This document shows, in pieces, positions 1-12,637 of a stretch of DNA of 64,000 nucleotides. The stretch comes from Ligula intestinalis. Taxonomy: Eukaryota > Platyhelminthes > Cestoda > Diphyllobothriidea > Diphyllobothriidae. The notes below the pieces were generated by a model. It searched no databases and had not been told where the DNA came from. It saw only the letters and a list, made by a program, of their open reading frames with translations. The stretch spans positions 42,911,650-42,975,649 of the forward strand of contig JAYGXS010000001.1 of NCBI GenBank assembly GCA_036362985.1. The letters are read 5' to 3'. The position numbers were made by a program, and so were the translations under genes. The stretch's first letter is position 1. Every line of letters begins with the position of its first letter.

Positions 1-16
1 GCATGAGGGATCTTAC

Positions 17-318
17 CCGGGCTCATTTGGGAACTCCTGGAAGTTGTTTTCAATAGATCCGGTGTTATCAGCGAGGTTAATGTTAAAGTTATCCTGTCCT
101 TGGGGGCTGACGGCTTCATCCTCCTGCTCAGGAGAGCATGAACTTGAAATACTCTCATTGCCGTCCACACTGGCAGCAGCAGTCACTGCACCATTAATAG
201 CACTTCCATTTGTATCCCCAATGCTGATAACACCGACCCCGGTGCCATTCAAGTAAACACCTGATGCATTATTTGCCGCCGACTTTGAAGTTGAAATGGT
301 CCTCTCCACCACAACCAT
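17..318 (-). CDS. First coding exon of an unrecognised gene (partial, leaves window)
   Basis: The frame opens at an ATG at 318 and runs 100 codons to a consensus donor (CCCGG|gtaaga, intron starting at base 16), ending in phase 2. An in-frame TAG lies about 16 codons upstream at about 364-366, so this is the first available Met; the base after ATG is G, as in favourable contexts. The peptide is rich in Ala, Ser, Asn, Gly and Thr, with no charged helix, signal peptide or membrane segment. It looks like a disordered N-terminus. It ends in an acidic/Asn-rich stretch containing SIENNFQEFPNE. I recognise no family. The remaining exons lie left of the window. The GC-rich upstream region and the clean donor argue that it is real coding sequence. 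Confidence 0.6.
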
Positions 319-1060
319 TCGTAGAAAGGAGAGACGGCGGGACGGGACGGGGCGGCGGTTTCTCTAGACGGCCGCGGTAGGATGTCGACCCTGGGCTCCA
401 AAAGTGCTGCACTGCGTAAGTGATGACCCCAGCTGACGCGCGCGAACTAACCGATGGACACCACTGCGCGTGTTCCCTCTCGCCAACTGATTCCAATCTG
501 CCTCTCTCTCCTGCCTGCTTGCCTGCCTCTGTTGCTGCTACCACATCCACCACCACCACCACACGAGCAAGCTTGACAGAATTCTGATGGAAGGGACATA
601 CGTTTTCAAACGCCACCCTTTGCAGCTGCTGCACACGCGATTTGTTGGTGCTGCTGCTGAGACATAAGACAGGCAGCAGCAGCAACCCCTTCTGTTTGCC
701 CGAGCTCATCTATTTTCCACACCAGCCGTCCGATAACCAATTAAATGCTAGCTAGACTACCTGCGCCTACAGCCTGCACACGCAGTGGCAGGCCTTGGTA
801 GACGACGACGACGGGGCTGGTTCTTCTGCTGTGTGTGTCAACCTCTTCCGCTTCAATTTTCTTGCACTTTTTTGGGGAGAAACAGGGTGAGATGAGGTAG
901 GGCGAGAGAGAGACAGGTGAAAGAAGAAGAATAAAAGAGGGCGCGTGCAAGAGAGAGAAAGGAAAGCCTAGAAGGTAACATGAGCTGTGCTGGGCTGAGC
1001 TGAGAGGGCTTTATTTGTTCCCAGCTGCACTGCACTGCACTGCGCTGATGGGCATCGCAG
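319..1060 (-). promoter_or_regulatory. GC-rich 5' UTR / promoter region of the left-edge gene
   Basis: Immediately upstream of the first coding exon, base composition changes sharply to GC-rich, with CpG-containing blocks at 330-400 and 430-480 and CT/GA-rich tracts at 480-560 and 890-970. It returns to AT-rich sequence after about 1100. Short tandem CTGCA/CTGAG units occur near 985-1045. I see no convincing TATA box. The position suggests a 5' UTR plus core promoter; the extent is a guess from composition. Confidence 0.35.
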
Positions 1061-1330
1061 GCCATATTGTTTTACGGGGACAGGGTCCCAACAGGACACC
1101 AACGGACCCGGGCTGATAACGAGAAACTGCGTAGCAATAAATTTCTACACTAAAGTGAGAAGACTTACTTCTGTGTAAAAAAGTACGGGAAAGCAGTTCA
1201 AAATAGACGGTCAAAGTATGATCAATGTATGAATGCCATCGGTGTCTTGAGGGTAACATTTCGAATCGGAATACGAAGCGTTTTATTAGAAAATAAAAAA
1301 GTATGAGTATCAGATCACCAGAACTAATTT

Positions 1331-1456
1331 CGAAACTCCTGGAAGTTGTTTTCAATATATTTGGTGTTATCAACGAGGTTACTGTCACATGCATTTTGTC
1401 CTTGGGGGCTTATGAATTCGTACTCCTACCCGAGGGAACATGAATTTGGAACGCTG
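1331..1456 (-). pseudogene. Decayed partial duplicate of the first coding exon
   Basis: Bases 1331-1456 match bases 30-155 inside the first coding exon, in the same orientation. Shared blocks include actcctggaagttgttttca and gtccttgggggct. Read on the minus strand it keeps the peptide pieces ISPQGQ, DNT and IENNFQEF, so it derives from coding sequence. It has one TAG inside and a TAG just after FQEF, and it lacks the splice donor of the original. It lies about 1 kb upstream of the parental start codon, beyond the GC-rich region. It is a segmental duplication of part of one exon, not a processed copy. Confidence 0.7.
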
Positions 1457-4400
1457 CCCCCAAAGAAAAGTCCAGTAAATGCCTGTTTACGCTAACTGGG
1501 AAAACTTTATTCCATGTAAATCCATGAAAATACAAAGAAACTAATTTCGAAATAAGGCAGGAAGGGTAACAGTCCTAAAATGTAATAAGCGATCCAATAA
1601 TGGTCAAGGTATAAATGCCTCTGTTTGTAAATTGGCAGCAGTTCGAATTGAGGTAGAAATATGATTACAAGAAAAAGAATAACTATGATATTTCTTCAAC
1701 AATCCCAGATCTGGTAAGCGTGCGTTCTGAAGCATGAAGCGTAATTAGAACATTTTTAAGGTTTTTCTATGTTCCTCTTCCTGTTCTCGGATATTGTATT
1801 CCTTTACCTCAGTGCTTCCGCAACTAATACAAAAACATTGAACAGTATCACGCTGTAGGTCCAAGTGATGGTAAAATGCATAAGATGCGTACCAACGGCA
1901 TATTTTGGTAGGCTGTGACTGGGAAGAGTAAGAGATGTACTATCATACCCAGTGTTATGATACGTAACCAGGACCTTACCTTGGTACAGAAATGCGCGGT
2001 GCGACAGTTGGGTTGATTGTGATCGAATTTTGTCTGCAAAAGCTTTTTGGACGATCACTTTAAACAGTTAATCACCTAACGATAGAAATCGTTGATATGG
2101 CCGGATAGAACACGGGAATAGAAGGTGTCCCTCATGCATAGGACGTAGAAGTAAATTCCAGACGTATCAGAGTTACGGTTTAAGGAGTAAGGTAATGATT
2201 AAGGTCAAAGTTACAGCTAGCCCTCGTGTTACGGCTAGTACTCGGTTCACGGCACGGAACTATTTAGTCTTCCTGAAATTTAGCGCAAGGCAAATTGTGT
2301 TACGGGGAGCGTTCCTATTCTCACGCTTTTTGTTGGTGGAGAACATATCGATCACAACTGGCACTCTATTGCGTAGTTCAATAGCTAGACACTTATATTG
2401 AATCGAACTTATATGGGTGCGTTATACAATGACTGCCATAATGGCACTTACGGAAGTAAGTATCCGCAAACTTCAAATCGATTAAAGAATGAAGTTACTG
2501 GGCGTCAGGATATAAATAAGTTCCTTTTCACTCCATTCAAGCCTAATTTAATTTACACTAGATGGCATTACATATGAAAAATACCGACGTTTAACGAATG
2601 ATTTGCAATCACTTGCAGATGGGCAGCAACGCATATACGAAAACTTTAAAAACAATAACGAACACTTTTAGGAAAATTTAAAAATAAACTTAAATATGAA
2701 AAGTAATATTAACTTAAGTTGAAATGCGGGTTTTTCCAAAAAGCTGCAAATTATGAAACAAAAAAAGATCGCTGTAATTTGTAAAAATAAATGCAAACAG
2801 AAGGGCCAGATGAAATCACAAACAAATATTTTTTGCATATTGGAAGAACCTTCTTACGTCAACTTTCTTCATAGGTATTGCTGATATTGCATTAAATTAG
2901 TTTCTGGTCGTACATGAAATACTGTAAAATATCTCACGATTTTCTGTGTTTTCCAGCAATCGCTCATAAATATAGATAAGGTTCTATATGCTTAGTAAAA
3001 AAAATCTATATAAACAATCTACTGATGATATTCTTCTTAATGCAGATGGCCGTTTGTAAACTCATTAAAACTCACCACCTAAATAAAAATCATAAAAACA
3101 AACAATATTTATCACAAGTTTCCTCTAAAAAAGCCTTTCATTAAATTATTTCGCCGATTACTGTTTGCATAGCTTAGCTTTAAGCAGGTTTAGGTCAAGG
3201 AAAAAATGCATATGCTATCCTGATTTTTGCGTTTTTTTGAAAATGACTGTTATATTTTCTGCTGTGCCTGAAATAACTCAATTTTGTTTACATTGGAGCG
3301 TTGTTTGTCATTTTGATTTGCGTTCAGGCTTGTTCTCAGATTGATATAGCCCCACAAAATGGCCAAAACATATTGAGAGTTTTCAAAAAAACGTTAGTGC
3401 TCTGCCCTATGAGTTTTTTTAATTATGCATTAGTGGAAACTATTCTTAACGTAAATATTATCGTGCCAAATGATTGAACCGTGACCTAGGATTTGGTAGG
3501 TGTCGACCGCATATTATCAGATACGTTTTGTTTTTAGGGTCCTGAATCGCGGTGTAATAAAACTTAATACAGATAATCAGGCGCATTTTGGAGCCAAATA
3601 CGTTAGAAATTTGTAAAAGCCTTTAAAAATTGAATGCTTTTCTTTTTTTTAGAAAATAATGCGATTACCTACGCATAGATTCACTTGGTTTTTATTCAAT
3701 TACGGTCAGATTTTTGGGTTTACAGAGAACATTAAGTAGAAAACTCTCGTTTCAATCTTCATTTCTTCAGCAGAATATACAAAACAACAAGGTTTTATTT
3801 CTGGTACTAAATAGCACAGGAGACTTCTTAGATATGCAGCGTCCTCAAATTTTACCAAAATGCTGCTTATTTCCTTGTACGCAGAAAGTAAGCATGCAGC
3901 TAACTTAGGTAAAATTCTTAATAATTCTCAGTTCCATTCAAAAAAATCAAAATAACAAGACTAAATGCACGGTAAACTATTCACTTCAGTTTCTACCACG
4001 ACATTGTATGAATAAATTATCTTCTTTAGCCAAATGACAGTATAAATAAGAAGCACGAAGAAAATTATGCCAATTAACCCCGATAATAACTGCAGTCACG
4101 CAGGCGATGTTTTCTATTAAATGTCTGTATCAACAAACTAATTAAAAAATACTTAATTTTTTTTATTTACGGTAATAAGAATACTAGGCATTTTTGTGCA
4201 TTGAGATATTCAGAGTAAAACCCTAAAGCTGCAAGCAGTTACATGTTCACTGGCCCTTACTCTTATCAGACACGCATTTGCATATTTATGTTTGACAGTA
4301 TTTACAAACTATGCGTGTCGTGGATTACCTAACGAAGGGATTGGGTATGGCTGGATAGGAAACTCTTCTTAATGTAAATTGATACTAAATATAACACCAG

Positions 4401-5379
4401 ACATTTCTGAGCATATCATATTATTACACTTTTTTTGAAAGTAGTCTCTTTTATAGCCACTGACGTTGGTTAGAAATTTCAGCTTTTAATTACAATTACT
4501 TATCATTTTCGATTTATGTCACCTCTGTTAAGGAATTGCTCGTGTACGTAATATACCAGGATCAAATAATAAAATTCAGTTACGTAGAAGTAGGACCTAT
4601 ATAATACATTGTGATTAACGTACTCCAGTAGTGTGCCTATCGTAAAAAGTTGCTTATCACTCTGTTAACAATAGATGGTACGTATTTTCTATAGCCTCTT
4701 AAAATGGCGTTTTTATACTAATGTTTCTTCAGTTCCAAAACACCACGAGATCTGCATTTTGAGCAAATTGCATTCTTTCTTAAACTCTTCGAAAAAAATT
4801 CTAAACGTTAAATATATAGACATCTAACTTTCTAAAAATCTACTCAAATATATGTTCCATAAAAAACCGTCCAATGAGTACCCTAGAGACACGTGCTTAA
4901 AAGGATTAATTAAGGATAGTTTGGATACTTTTTCCTTGCCCGTCATGACTAATTTAGGTCAAAAGTGGAAGAAAAATATAAGGTCAACGCTTTGAAACTA
5001 ACCCTAGAATATTTTATTGCCTTCCCGACTGAGTTTGTGTACTAAAAATAGGCTCTGTGGACCGTATCGTCAGAAAATTATGCTAACCGTAGAAACGTCC
5101 AGCTAAAAAGTGAGACCCGAAAGCTCTCAAGGGGTGTCCTCCTGTTTTACCAACTGTCAGGTTTTAAATGATAAATTGGCGCACATGTGTTTGCTTTTGA
5201 TGAGTAATCTTCAGGTCTGCACATTTATATCGTGATTAATTGGGTGAAATATGCATCTTGGTAAAAAATGCGTACGGTCGTCAAGGTCGAGTGGACAGAA
5301 TGTAGTCAGTAAGCTGATCAGCCTCTGGGGAAACTAGCCACCGGGAAAGGTAATTAGCTGTGGGTGTTTGAAATAGCGA
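1457..5379. other. AT-rich noncoding stretch
   Basis: About 3.9 kb of AT-rich DNA with only short frames that lack codon bias or motifs. No tandem array, tRNA-like head or recognisable element was found. A short run of related units (aaggtcaaagttacagctag and variants) at 2195-2245 is the only local repetition. Confidence 0.5.
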
Positions 5380-5381
5380 TC

Positions 5382-7010
5382 TTAGACCATGTTAACTGTG
5401 GCACTTTTACGAAGTTCCTTTGAGTGCACAGGACCACTTTTCATGACCTGATTGCAGCCGCTTCTGCCGCCGCCAACAGAAACTATCCAAGGAATTTCGA
5501 AAAGCTGGAAGGCAACTTGTAGACCAATCTCTCTGTCATTCCTGCTCAATGATCCGAGTCCAGCATTTGCACTAGAATGGAGCTGTTCATGCTCTTTATT
5601 TAGTTCTTTTCTAGCAATGCTGGAAGATGTTCGCATACTCTTTTGAATAAATGCCAGCTCGTGCGACCATGATATTCTGCCCCACAGGAGCAGGTATATA
5701 AGTAGATGCACATAGATATGGTTTGGGTTGGCAGCTTTTCCTTGGTTTCTCCGTGTCGGATGTGAGTAGTCGGGAAGTTTGTATGGGTGCCGGCTGCTGA
5801 AAAGTTTTTTGGTACAGCTTGACTCAGGCTCCTGCTTAGAAGTTTGCTTGTCACATCCCCTTAAAATTGGACTCGGACGATAATTCGTTTCCTCTCTACC
5901 GGTCTTCCAGTCATGTTCCCAGCAATAAGTCATCTTTGGTATGCATTTTGTCAAAAAGCGTTTTCTACCAGCTTGAAATCTTCTGTAATATATCTGTTGA
6001 GGAAATACTTTTCTATCATTATGTCAAAATTCGTACTAAATTGCGTTGAAATTTGAACGGAACAAAACCCACAAAATGGCAATATTTCCCGCACCACGTC
6101 TTCCTACGAGAGACACTATACCAAACACTCCTATCAGGCCTTTTACTCAGGTATATTTTGACAAGAGGGGTGCGATCCGGAATTTTCTTCTGTGTAAATC
6201 TGATTATCGGGTGCGCGTGGTTCCTTAGAGCTGCAATTTTATTTTGTTCGGATGCAACCAAAAATATGTCATCCATGCAACGCCTGGAATGGCAGAATAA
6301 TTATCTGGTGACAAAGTCGCGGAACCTCTAGCTTGTTTGATAGAAGCGGACCCTAGCTACTTTGCTCAACTGCCTATACAGGTTGTTTTCAAAAAATAAC
6401 TGCGCATTAACGCTGCATCTTAATAGTACTTCCTTGAGTGCATTTACGGGCTTTCCTATGTCCTGCTAATTCGAGGTTATGTATTCACAGGTGTAATTGG
6501 CTGATTCTGTGACTGGCATTTTCCTGACAAGAGACGAGAAGCATATTGAAGACATCCCCATGCCATTTAGATCGGGGTCTTTTACGTTGTTCACGAATTC
6601 AAAGCTATCTCGGAGGTTGTATGATGCTAGCTGACCCTTTCTAGGCTCGCGTTTGTCAACTTGTCATTTTGCTATCGAGTGGTATGGCAACTTCCTTTTG
6701 TCTAGGATTGGAGGAACGGATGTACCAACTTTGTGAAACTTCGGTAAGGCATACGGTCTAAGAATATGCGGGTGTATATGCGGGACGTGGACACTCGAAA
6801 TCGTGTTCACTTTTAGAGTCTTTTTTGAATTCTTTTTCAGAAAGTCTGTCTGGGGTGTTTTAACCTTATCCACACAATCTTTCTCCTTTTCTGTCATTCT
6901 TAACTTTTACCCATCTGGCAGAATTGATTGCATTTCTCCAATCTTATATGTTCTGTCCATTGAGGCAATGCTGTTTCCCTCACCTGGCCTCCTTATCTGT
7001 CGGAGGTGAC
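5382..7010 (-). mobile_element. Penelope-like element remnant: RT plus GIY-YIG endonuclease, frameshifted
   Basis: PLEs encode a reverse transcriptase followed by a GIY-YIG endonuclease, and this minus-strand copy shows both. Near 6664-6740 is the RT block YALPKFHKVGTSVPPI, typical of the PLE fingers region. At 6276 begins MDDIFLVASEQNK, the catalytic YxDD box with Met in place of the first residues. It is followed near 6100 by the conserved W-C-K-Y-x-H-F block. The endonuclease follows at about 5600-5760 as LYTCSCGAEYHGRT, where the expected YIG is YHG. The pieces lie in different frames with several stops between them, so the copy is dead. It belongs to the same lineage as the copy at 12638-13550. 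A terminal-repeat remnant in opposite orientation lies upstream at 7411-7557. Confidence 0.8.
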
Positions 7011-7410
7011 TTCGTTAGCATACCCAATTATCCAGCGTAGACTTAAAGTGTTGTACGCTGTCTGTCGAAATTGGCTAAAGGTCTTTGGGTTGATTCAGGA
7101 GGTTCTAGACCTGTGTTTCTAGCTCTAGGTTAATGAAGTTCTGGCGTGAGCAGCAAAGCGTAGTACCTAACCATAATCTTCGATTGAAGTTTAATTGAGA
7201 GCTGCGGATGAATAGTGTACAGTAGGAACTGAACCTTCAAACATCTTCAATTCAGGTCTGTCTTTATGAACGCTCCGAAGGGGAAAGCACCTTTATTTCA
7301 CCGCGTTACTTATTTAATAACGGTATAAATGTAAAGGACTTAAGCTTGTTTACCGAATGCAAATTTATCTTCTGAATTTTTTATTTGGAATTTTTGCAAA
7401 TTTGTCAAGT

Positions 7411-7557
7411 ATCCTGTTTCTGTTATTGTTTATGCTAACACCTCCGGGGAAGAATCCCCGACGGACTTCGAAACGTCGGGTGAATAAAAGTCCTGTCCTA
7501 GCGATCACATCTTCTTCTTCCTGTTCATTACTTCACGGAACTCGCATGCTCGCTTGA
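7411..7557 (+). mobile_element. PLE terminal-repeat remnant with decayed hammerhead motif
   Basis: Belongs to a dispersed family whose consensus tail reads gtcccagcgatcgcatcttc, then ttct runs, then tcctggaactcg. Here the GAAAC-GTC-GGG half of a hammerhead core is intact at 7470-7480. The expected CTGANGA box reads ccgggga (7445-7451), so the ribozyme should be inactive. It sits at the upstream end of the minus-strand PLE and points away from it, the same arrangement as the left arm of the 18.6-19.8 kb element. Confidence 0.65.
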
Positions 7558-10500
7558 ACTGACAACTTGTGGATTGTCAGAATGGGACTAAATGAGTTAA
7601 CACATCTCGATCATGGCTGTGATGTTGTGTCTTTCCGCATACTTCCAGGCAATAAAGACAGCTGTTGCAACTCGCCTGCAGTTTTTGCCGAAAATTTGAC
7701 CGCATTTCGCTTGAGAGTGCTGTACGCAGGCGGCCATTCCAACCCACCCCTTCTGCGTTCGTCCCTTTAGATGCTAAGTCAGTCTGCCAGAATGCAAACG
7801 CAAAAAAACATTTAAAATCCTATGATAGAACAACCGGTGAGAACTGAGACTCGTGTTGGCAAAAATAATTTTTTTAGTAGACTACCGAGATTCTTGGCAA
7901 AGTCCCTCCTGCAACGCGTTCTGGGCATGGCACAGCCTGTGCATTCAGATGACTGTGGCACGGGCTCAACAGCTGCTTTGGTCCGCGTTTTTCATTGCGC
8001 ATACGTACCACCTTTTGCGTGAAATTTATAAGTGCCTTAATTTGATCGGCTAAACAGCTGATTTTCTTAAGTTTATTTAATGGACCAAAGACCGACAATT
8101 TCAAAGACTAATCGTATAGCAATTTTGCTGATCCTGTTTCTGGAGACCGTACGTAGAGACTGTCGTGCTGAAGTGTCCTAAGAAACACTTGAGAAAAAAC
8201 AAAGCCCCCTGGGGAAATCTAAGACATTTCAGTGTCAATCCATTCAAAAATTTAGAATAAGCTGGTTTTTTGAGCGAAACTAGAAAGACCTTCACTTAGG
8301 GTCAGAGTCTTGAAATGATTGTGCATTTAAAATAAGGTTCTGTAGAATAACCAGCAGAAAATATGTCAGTATTTTTTACTAAGTTACTTTTGTAGTGGCA
8401 AGCAACAGAATGCGAGACAAACAAAATAAAGCTTCCAGAACAGCAACTCGGGAACCATTTGCCTATAAGATGGTGCTTATTTAGCTATCTAACAAAGTGT
8501 AGAGTCTGCATTTAAAGCAGTCCGATAAATTTGATCGTCATGCATAGAAAAAACGAAAATGTTCGATGTTCTGTATGTGCGATGAATAGTGATATATTTA
8601 AAAGTATACACCCTTTTTGCCAACAAAAATCTGCCATTTAAACACTAGCTTGTTCAATGCAGTGGCAAAATGCCTGGTAATTGGAATTTAAAGAAATCCT
8701 GGAAGGCCGATTGTACAGTATTGTCGGCATTCAACTTTTTCTCAGAAAAAAATCTAAAGGCTAAAAGACGTGGTTTTCAGTGGGGCAAGATCTCAGAAGT
8801 TTTATAAATGATGGAGGGTGTTAAATCAAAATCTACCCACTATTGTTTGTGTGTTGTGTTTTCTACTTTTTCGTGTTATGAAATAGCGGTCGAATTATGC
8901 CGTTTCTCTGCACGCTTTTTGAAATTTTTCAGATGCTTGCAGCATTCTTCTGTCTAGGTTGACGCATTAGGTCTCATACAAAGATAATGATCACACCTGC
9001 GCCAGGCAGCCCAAGCTGTCATAAGTAGCTTATCCTGACGAAAAAGAAGAACGATAACAATTATAACAATAATTTGCTAAGTATTTATGATTATTTAAAA
9101 GCATTTATTCAGCATAACATGATATAATTTGATCGGAGCACTAAACACATTTGTCAAGAGAAGTCCACATCATGCAAGCTTGCAAGCTTCATTTGGTTCA
9201 TATAAAATCACATCTCCGTTTGTTTAATCTAAAAACCTTAATAACGCAGGTTTTTTTTTCTTTGGTGGCTTGCAGCAAACACAAACGACCGTTCCTGTGA
9301 AATTTGGGATGGAACTGGCTTGACAAGGGCTCCAAGGTCATCGCTATCCGTCCATAATGCTAACTGACTGCGTAGCTCATTCGTAAGGTGAAAGTAACGA
9401 TATTCTCTAGACCGAGTTAATACTGTCTGCTTCATTGTGATGTGAGAAAAAAAACATTTATGTTCTAGACTGTCAGTGATGCTCTACTTCTTCACAAGCA
9501 GCCATATTTCATCATTTTATTTATTCCAGATATTTTTTTCTTTGACGAAGAATGATATAAACGATATTCTTAGTATTTTGTGAAGTGCAAAACGGCTTCA
9601 AGCAAGGGAAATATGTGAATGTGTGTAACAACAAAAGCAATACTGAAATAAGTATCTGTCAACAATGGCCAGGTGTCTCTCTAAACAGTTCATACTCCGC
9701 GACATGATGTCTAGTCAGTTACTGAATAACGAACGCTTACGGACTTTTTACTCAGCTCAAACGATGAAACCGAGACGCGATAGTATGCTTTTTGTATACG
9801 ATATTTGGCCCACAACCTTGGAATAATCAGTAAAAGAATTCGCGTAACCTTATAAGATTACAAAAGCTATGCAAAAGTTAAACGAAAGTCCAAGGCTTCC
9901 GGTTGGCTGGAAGTGTTTACGGATAGAGTTTCCTGCTGTGAGACCCTCTTCGTGACCCCGATGTATCCAAAATATTGATTTGCCTTTCTCAGTAAAATGC
10001 AAAGGCATCGAACTTTAATTATAAATTTTAAATACCTTTTTCTCTGAAGCATGCACTTTTGAACTTTTTTATTGAAAGTAAATATCTAATAAAAAATCCC
10101 TTACTATTTTCTTGGAGAGTAGTTAACAGTCGCTCACAATAGTTTGATACATATGAGGTACAGAACTTCCTGAGCTTTATGTGTTTTACGACCGAAATTT
10201 AAAGCCAATTTCAAAAATACAGGTATCTTTCTTAAGTTCATTGGTGTTCAACGATACTAGGTATGAATACTTTAACGCCGACTGTTGACCTTGGCTTATT
10301 TTGAGAAGGTTCTGCATTCTGATTGTGCTTAATTGTAAACAGAGAGTTTATATAGCCACAACGCCATCTTTTTATGGAATTATAGTTTGTTTTAGATTAA
10401 AAGGCCTTGCGATTGTTGGTAAGAGAGACTAAAAGGCATCAATTAAACATGTATTAGCAGAATTTAATCTACTATCGCAGGTTTAACTAATTTGTCTGTT

Positions 10501-10611
10501 AGACTACTTCTAAATATAGTTTAGCCATTTTTAGTATAAGCGGCTTTTAGCATTGCTCAAAAAACCTAGCATTTGCTGTCGTCATACCTGCATTATAAAT
10601 ATCGCTTCGTA
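7558..10611. other. Noncoding stretch without recognised features
   Basis: About 3 kb of mostly AT-rich DNA. Frames up to 76 codons occur but show no motifs, no consistent splice signals and no match to the repeat families found elsewhere in the window. Confidence 0.5.
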
Positions 10612-10725
10612 TTCCTGACGTTTCGGATTCCGTCGGGAATCCGAAACATCAGGAAAATTAAATTCCTTGTTCCATTAATCGCATCTTCTTCTTCAGAACT
10701 GCTGCCTGGAACTCGTATATTCTCC
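10612..10725 (+). mobile_element. PLE terminal-repeat remnant rebuilt as a near-perfect hairpin
   Basis: Bases 10612-10655 fold into a hairpin of about 20 bp: the left arm ttcctgacgtttcggattcc pairs with ggaatccgaaacatcaggaa around a 4-nt centre, with one C:A mismatch. The right arm carries the usual GAAAC half of the hammerhead; the left arm is its inverted copy instead of the CTGANGA half. The family tail (cgcatcttcttcttcagaac, then tgcctggaactcg) follows to 10725. It lies in otherwise unannotated DNA with no nearby PLE coding sequence. Confidence 0.7.
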
Positions 10726-12637
10726 TCTTTCCCTTTGTATGTCGATTTTTAAACATTTTTGGTATTTTTCACATTACGTTAACCAATTCCGTCAGGCTTG
10801 TAAACTTTTTAATTAAAACTATAGAATTAAAACGTAACCTACTACAATTTTTTACTAAGTATTCATTGGGTATTTCAGTTCATCTATCACGGAGTATTCA
10901 GATGTTGAAGCAAATACACACTGAAACGGCATGTTTACAGGCAATTTTTCGATTTAAAAGCAATTCAAATTTTGATCCCGCTTTTCCAATCTGCTTTTTA
11001 AATATTTTTACCTAATGCTAATTTTATAAAAATGGACATGTTTTAGTTATTCCATAAAAATGTCATTGCCTTCACAAAAATTCGCTTATAAAATAACAAC
11101 CAGTTGCCTTCATAAAAGAAAATATTTCCCCTTCTGAATTTTCTACTAAGTGGTCGTCCCCAATACTCTGACTTTACCTTTTTCCTTAAGCTGCCAACCA
11201 TTTACCACATTAATATACTATGTGCATCCTACTTTTTAATTTCAATGCCATACAAATGAATCGCGGTTATTTTTAGCCATTCCCTTCACAACTAAAACCT
11301 TAAATTAACCATTTCTCCAATAGTTTTAAAGGCATTGAACCCAGTTCATTCATCTAGTGGTATTGAAGCAGGTAAGTAGGGCAAATTTGATGACTCTTAA
11401 GAGGCTAACGGGCAAATTAAAAGCTGTTCGATTGAAAGTTGTTGTAGTACTTGGTATAAAAATGAATCTATGATATGTTATTTGTAAGCTTATCTGAAAT
11501 TCATGAGATTTTAGAATAATATACTGGGGCCAAAAATTTATGCAATATTTTAAGATAAGCAGTGGAGATCTTTTAAAAGTAGGAGATGCCGTTTACTAAT
11601 ATCTGAACTGAATTTGCTTGGTAGGGATTATTTATATGCCTTGGTACAAAATACTGGGGAAGTTACAGCTAGGATTAAACGAAGCCTTAAATTAGGGGTT
11701 AAGGGTTGTAGTAACATTAGGGTACTGAAAAAATTAGCCTCTTACGGTTTAACGCATACCTTTACGTATTACGCGAGGACATTTCAATGCCGATGTCTCA
11801 CCTATGGGAGGTACATAAGCAATCGTGATTTTCTCCTTAAACGTTTTATTCAGCCGCTTATATGTTCTTAATCAATGAGATCATATGAGGTTTTGTCATT
11901 TATCCTAACGTCTGAACTTACTCACTTTGGCCATGCACAGGGCTTCGTTTTATACCACCGTTGTTTTCGATATCAGTTTGAATAAGATACCTTACCCACT
12001 TGTTCGTTATTTCCCATAGTAATAACATAACACGGAATTAAGCAGCTGCGTTATTTTTCAAGTGATCAAAACCTCGACGTTATTCCCGTGTTAATAGATA
12101 CTATGAGGTTTCATAGATATGATCCTCCGAAACTGCTAAATATTGTTTCCTGGAAAATTCTATGGGAAGGTCAGAGTACTTGCAATTTCAATTTTACTTA
12201 GTATTGTTTATCAGCTTAGCGTTCAATGATAAGCTGTCGTTGCTCTCTTAAATATATTTGCTTAAAACAGCATTTTCACAAGAACATTAGCAGACACTTT
12301 AATGTGCCTGTAGACATAAGCCTCGTTTTGCAGTCTGCATTATGTGCATTTTGCCATGAAAGGTAGTCTAAATAACTGTTTGTAATCTTTATATGAATCA
12401 GTAATATAATATATTTGAAACATAAAATAATTATTTTGCATGTTTAGTCTTCACCACTTTTTTGCCAAGTAGTTCTGCACTACGGGAACGGAAGTGAATA
12501 TCAGTTCATTTAAGATTAGACCGTAAGCTGAGGGAAAAAAACGTCTGCGTATCCTCTTCCCGAAGTTAAAACTTGAGTTAAGTATAATCACAAATCAGGT
12601 AGCTTAATTTAACTTGAAAGTTCAATTTAAAATCTAT
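10726..12637. other. Noncoding stretch
   Basis: AT-rich DNA with no recognised gene. An 85-codon frame at 11614-11871 has no motif and no splice context. Around 11640-11730 there are loose ttaggg/ttaagg-like words, too irregular to be a telomeric array. Confidence 0.45.

Noticed and set aside
3020..3050. CTGATGA word suggestive of a hammerhead
   Set aside because: No GAAA box or pairing arms in register; chance 7-mer. The same applies to gctgatgagc near 30198.
11640..11730. TTAGGG-like words suggesting an interstitial telomeric repeat
   Set aside because: Spacing irregular and only a few imperfect units.
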